A stretch of 8,790 nt of DNA from Chloroflexota bacterium (GTDB lineage: Bacteria > Chloroflexota > Dehalococcoidia > UBA1151). Under the pieces are notes generated by a model. That model saw only the letters and a list, made by a program, of their open reading frames with translations. It was not told the origin of the DNA and did no database searches. Both the position numbers and the translations under genes were made by a program. Of the stretch, positions 6,599-8,790 are shown piece by piece. Each line of letters begins with the position of its first letter. Position 1 is the first letter of the stretch. The DNA lies in assembly GCA_022561735.1 (NCBI GenBank), contig JADFQR010000037.1:1-8790 (forward strand), written 5' to 3'.

Positions 6599-6630
6599 GA
6601 AACAGCCGCCCGGCGGGGGGCGGCTGTTTC
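6599..6630. terminator. Strong bidirectional terminator hairpin
   Basis: GAAACAGCCGCCC (6599-6611) and its exact complement (6618-6630) form a perfect 13-bp stem with a 6-nt loop. It lies between the convergent ends of the mtaB unit (6540) and the MBL gene (6659). The arms start with AAA and end with TTT, so on either strand the RNA ends in a short U-run at the stem base. That fits an intrinsic terminator working in both directions. Confidence 0.85.
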
Positions 6631-6658
6631 AGCCCGATGGAGGTGGGGGGAAGTTTCG

Positions 6659-7507
6659 TTAGATGGTTGCCACGGGCCTCAGGCAGATCTGGTCACGCCG
6701 TCGTTCAAGGTAGGCCGCTACGTGTTCATAGCCGTGTGCGAACACCATCAACCAGCCCTCACGTTCGATCCGGTCCAGGAACTCGCGCTTCTGTTCGAGG
6801 GTCGCATCCGGGCGCCTGTCGTACGCGGTGATGTAGGGGAGATTGATGTGGGAGGGCGTCGGCACGAGGTCGCTCAGGTAAGCGATCTTTTCGGAGCCGA
6901 GATCGATCAGCACGGACTGGTGTCCGTCGGCCGGTCCGTCGGTAACAACGGTGCGGATGCCGGGTGCGATCTCGGTGTCACCGTCAATCAGCTCTAGCTT
7001 GTCGACCCCCTCGATCAGCGCAAAGTCTTCCTGTGCCGTGTACCCGGTGGAGAAGGCGGTGCGCTCGTTCGGGGACTGGAGTCGCTCGAACGCCGATCGC
7101 TGCACCACGATGTTGGCGTTCGGGAAGGTCGGAATCACGTTGCCCTGGCGGTCCAGGCGGGTGATGCCGCCGGCGTGGTCAAAGTGCAGGCAGGTGAGTA
7201 CGACCGTGTCGATATCCCGGACGGTGAGGCCGTTGGCGCGCAGGTTGCGGAGGAGCTTGGACGAGCTGAGCCCGTACAGTTCCTTGTTTCGCTCCGGGTG
7301 ACGGGCGCCGACACCGGTGTCGATAAGGATATTCCGGTCCGGTGTCTGGATCAGGAGGCAGTTCAATCCAAGCCGAACGCGGTTTTTGCGGTCTGGCTTG
7401 GCGTTTTTTTCCCAGACCACCTTCGGAACCTGTCCGAAGACAAGGCCCCCGTCGAGAAGGTATGAACCGTCACTGATGACGCGTACCTGGATATTACCTA
7501 GCTGCAT
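6659..7507 (-). CDS. MBL-fold metallo-hydrolase with Cys in place of the first metal-ligand His
   Basis: The 282-aa product is a single-domain metallo-beta-lactamase-fold hydrolase. The substrate is unknown; relatives include lactonases and other ester or thioester hydrolases. Visible landmarks are LNCLLIQTPDRNILIDTG (48-65) with the early conserved Asp, CLHFDHAGG (106-114), GHQSVLID (195-202) with His196, SDLVP (212-216) with the bridging Asp213, and FAHGYEH (256-262) with the late His258. The HxHxDH box reads C-L-H-F-D-H, so the first His is Cys106 (codon TGC). The other ligands are intact. I chose ATG 7507 because AGGGGGG lies about 5 bases upstream and the N-terminus MQLGNIQVRVISDG fits the family. 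The frame runs on to 7642, but that 45-residue Arg/Pro/Gly-rich extension looks non-coding. There is no signal peptide, so it is probably cytosolic. It diverges from pepA and converges on mtaB. Confidence 0.9.
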   Translation of the reverse strand: MQLGNIQVRVISDGSYLLDGGLVFGQVPKVVWEKNAKPDRKNRVRLGLNCLLIQTPDRNILIDTGVGARHPERNKELYGLSSSKLLRNLRANGLTVRDIDTVVLTCLHFDHAGGITRLDRQGNVIPTFPNANIVVQRSAFERLQSPNERTAFSTGYTAQEDFALIEGVDKLELIDGDTEIAPGIRTVVTDGPADGHQSVLIDLGSEKIAYLSDLVPTPSHINLPYITAYDRRPDATLEQKREFLDRIEREGWLMVFAHGYEHVAAYLERRRDQICLRPVATI

Positions 7508-7670
7508 GTTTGCCCCCCTGGCGCATGGCAACCTGTGCGACTCGCCCTCACGTGGTCCCGGATTGACCCCCCGGTCAACCCGATCTGGACCCGGCTCGTG
7601 CTGTCCGGTATGCGGTTTGAGTCGGCGACGTGATCGGCACAATACTGGAGATAAAATTAAGAGACAAGAT

Positions 7671-7717
7671 TACTTTAGTACCGAATATAGTTTTAAACTA
7701 TTTCTGAACTGAGTTCA
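7671..7717. repeat. Three adjacent palindromes in the AT-rich divergent promoter region
   Basis: TACT-TT-AGTA lies at 7671-7680, TAGTTT-T-AAACTA at 7688-7700 and TGAACT-G-AGTTCA at 7705-7717. All are perfect. The last two are both 13 bp with a 1-bp centre, and their centres are 17 bp apart. They look like candidate operator sites for a dimeric regulator of the MBL gene, pepA or both. The third resembles a GAAC...GTTC SOS box but has 3 bp between half-sites where the Gram-positive LexA box has 4. Confidence 0.6.
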
Positions 7718-7718
7718 A
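7690..7718 (-). promoter_or_regulatory. Candidate promoter for the MBL gene
   Basis: On the minus strand TTGAAC (7718-7713, 4 of 6 to the -35) is 17 bp from TAAAAC (7695-7690, 4 of 6 to the -10). Each element lies in or next to one of the 13-bp palindromes, so a repressor bound there would block it. A second minus-strand pair, TTGTCT (7667-7662) and TATTGT (7644-7639), also has 17-bp spacing. On the plus strand TATAGT (7686-7691) could be a -10 toward pepA. AT-rich sequence gives chance matches, so all of these are weak. Confidence 0.3.
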
Positions 7719-7809
7719 TAGCGCGAACCGCAAAGGTTCTCTGACCGGCCTGCCGCTGATCGCAACCGGCCAGCCCGTGCGACCGGGAAGGTGGGACGCC
7801 GGGGCCACC

Positions 7810-7823
7810 GGCGCGATAGCGCC
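7810..7823 (+). other. Hairpin 1 with GGCGC/GCGCC stem upstream of pepA
   Basis: A perfect 5-bp stem GGCGC/GCGCC closes a GATA loop, about 150 bp before the pepA ATG. The flanking GGACGC (7794-7799) and GCGTCC (7841-7846) can pair around it, giving a larger two-level structure if it is transcribed. Confidence 0.45.
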
Positions 7824-7900
7824 TACAATTGCGCCGCTTCGCGTCCGCGCGCTGGACTCCACTTATTGCCAGGGAAATTCTTGATAGTCCGGAAAAGTCC

Positions 7901-7914
7901 GGCGCTCAAGCGCC
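7901..7914 (+). other. Hairpin 2 with GGCGC/GCGCC stem upstream of pepA
   Basis: This has the same 5-bp stem as the hairpin at 7810-7823 but a TCAA loop. It lies about 60 bp before the pepA ATG and directly follows a pair of AGTCCGG direct repeats. Both hairpins are preceded by CC, so the shared left side is CCGGCGC. Confidence 0.45.
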
Positions 7915-7975
7915 CGCAATGGAGGCCCGCCGGGATGCGTTTGACCCTCGCAGCACCTGTTCAGAAGGAGCCCCT

Positions 7976-8790
7976 ATGGAACTCTCGGTGGTGAGCGGAG
8001 ACATCACCGCGCAGGCGGTAGACGCTATCGTGGTCAACCTTTTTGAGGGGGTGGAGTCTCCCGGGGGAGCCACGGGAGCGGTGGACGGAGCGATAGGCGG
8101 CGCGATAAGCAGCCTGATCTCGGCCGGTGAGATCAAGGGGAGCCGTGGGGAAGTCACCGTGATCCACACGCTCGGCGATGCGTACGCAGGGTTCGCCCCG
8201 GACCGCGTGCTGGTGGCAGGGCTCGGAAAATCGGAGAGCTTTGACCTGGACGGCGTACGGTCTGTGAGCGCGGTGGTCGCCCGGCGTCTCCGGAGGATGA
8301 ACGTCAGCAGCGCAGCGACCATCGTCCACGGCGCCGGAATCGGGGGGCTGGACCCTGAAGCCTGTGCCGAGGCGCTGGCGGAGGGCGCGATCCTCGGCCT
8401 GTACAGGTTCGACAAGTACAAGACTTCATCAAAGCCCACCTTCGATGAGACACGGCCTGCGACGTTGACGCTGGTGGAGAACGACGGAACGAAAGTCCCG
8501 GCGCTGGAGGCCGGAGTGGCGCGCGGGAAGGTGTTTGCCGGAGCGTCGCTTGCGGCGCGCGACATGGTGAGCGAACCGGCCAACGTTCTTCACCCGACGC
8601 GGCTGGCAGAGATAGCGACCGAAATTGCGTCCGCGGGCGGGATGGAGATCGAGGTACTGGAGCGCGCGGACTGCGAGGCGCTGGAGATGGGCGCGTACGT
8701 CGGCGTATCGCACGGCAGCCATCAGCCGCTCAAGTTCATACACATGACCTACGAGGGCGACCCCGGTGACCCGGACAACAACCTCTGGAT
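7976..8790 (+). CDS. pepA: Leucyl (cytosol) aminopeptidase, M17 family, N-terminal part (cut by window edge)
   Basis: The frame is open from ATG 7976 to the right edge, 271 complete codons with no stop. AGAAGGAG at 7963-7970, five bases upstream, makes the start secure. M17 aminopeptidases are cytosolic hexameric di-metal enzymes that remove N-terminal residues such as Leu; some also bind DNA in Xer recombination (PepA of E. coli). M17-like stretches are IKGSRGEVTVIHTLG at about 53-67, VLVAGLGK (78-85), LGLYRFDKYKTS (140-151) and the well-conserved linker ARDMVSEPANVLHPTRLAEIA (about 194-214) leading into the catalytic domain. The metal-binding and catalytic motifs lie beyond the window, so activity cannot be assessed. 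It diverges from the MBL gene. Confidence 0.93.
   Translation, partial: MELSVVSGDITAQAVDAIVVNLFEGVESPGGATGAVDGAIGGAISSLISAGEIKGSRGEVTVIHTLGDAYAGFAPDRVLVAGLGKSESFDLDGVRSVSAVVARRLRRMNVSSAATIVHGAGIGGLDPEACAEALAEGAILGLYRFDKYKTSSKPTFDETRPATLTLVENDGTKVPALEAGVARGKVFAGASLAARDMVSEPANVLHPTRLAEIATEIASAGGMEIEVLERADCEALEMGAYVGVSHGSHQPLKFIHMTYEGDPGDPDNNLW

Larger units (their letters stand above)
7508..7975. other. Divergent regulatory spacer between the MBL gene and pepA
   Basis: I see no gene in these 468 bp. From left to right they hold a GC-rich MBL leader (7508-7640), an AT-rich core (7651-7720, 17 G/C in 70 by my count) with three palindromes and candidate promoters on both strands, a GAACC/GGTTC hairpin (7725-7739), and a GC-rich stretch before pepA with two hairpins sharing the same stem (7810-7823 and 7901-7914). 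The first hairpin is enclosed by a possible outer stem GGACGC (7794-7799)/GCGTCC (7841-7846). A 7-bp direct repeat AGTCCGG occurs at 7886 and 7896. No known riboswitch pattern was recognised. Confidence 0.6.

Noticed and set aside
7508..7642. A 45-residue N-terminal extension of the MBL hydrolase
   Set aside because: The extension is Arg/Pro/Gly-rich and unlike the family. A good Shine-Dalgarno sits directly before the internal ATG at 7507.
7705..7717. Possible LexA (SOS) box GAAC-TGA-GTTC
   Set aside because: The Gram-positive LexA consensus has 4 bp between GAAC and GTTC and this site has 3. Neither neighbouring gene is a typical SOS gene, so it is recorded only as a palindrome.

Overview
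This is an ordinary-looking, GC-rich bacterial chromosomal stretch made of housekeeping genes. There is no phage, IS element, CRISPR array, rRNA or tRNA that I can recognise. The gene set (XerC/D-type recombinase, Lgt, RecJ, FabF, MtaB-type methylthiotransferase, MBL-fold hydrolase, leucyl aminopeptidase), the base composition and the style of the Lgt and RecJ sequences remind me of a Chloroflexota genome (Dehalococcoidia/SAR202-like). That placement is an impression from sequence style and was not tested.

Layout, left to right. (1) The N-terminal third of a tyrosine recombinase on the minus strand, cut by the window edge. (2) A 362-bp divergent spacer with four tandem 12-bp repeats and a candidate promoter. 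(3) lgt on the plus strand, converging on (4) recJ, minus strand; a small GC hairpin pair lies between the two stop codons. (5) fabF, minus strand, 75 bp upstream of recJ, so fabF-recJ is probably one transcription unit. A perfect TATAAT box lies about 155 bp upstream of fabF. (6) A 365-bp divergent spacer that ends in three copies of a 13-bp repeat. (7) mtaB on the plus strand, followed in a GTGA overlap by a 73-codon frame that encodes what looks like its missing C-terminal TRAM domain. (8) A perfect 13-bp-stem terminator between convergent genes. (9) An MBL-fold hydrolase on the minus strand. (10) A 468-bp divergent spacer with a very AT-rich, palindrome-rich core and a structured stretch. 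(11) The first 271 codons of pepA, running off the right edge.

The genes do not form one pathway. They cover lipoprotein maturation (Lgt), DNA repair and recombination (RecJ, Xer), fatty-acid elongation (FabF), tRNA A37 modification (MtaB) and peptide turnover (PepA). I did not find a convincing new multi-gene system. The points most worth checking are the split MtaB, the start-codon-bearing 13-bp repeats at its 5' end, the MBL enzyme whose first metal-ligand His is a Cys, the Lgt with several changed consensus residues, and the stacked palindromes between the MBL gene and pepA.
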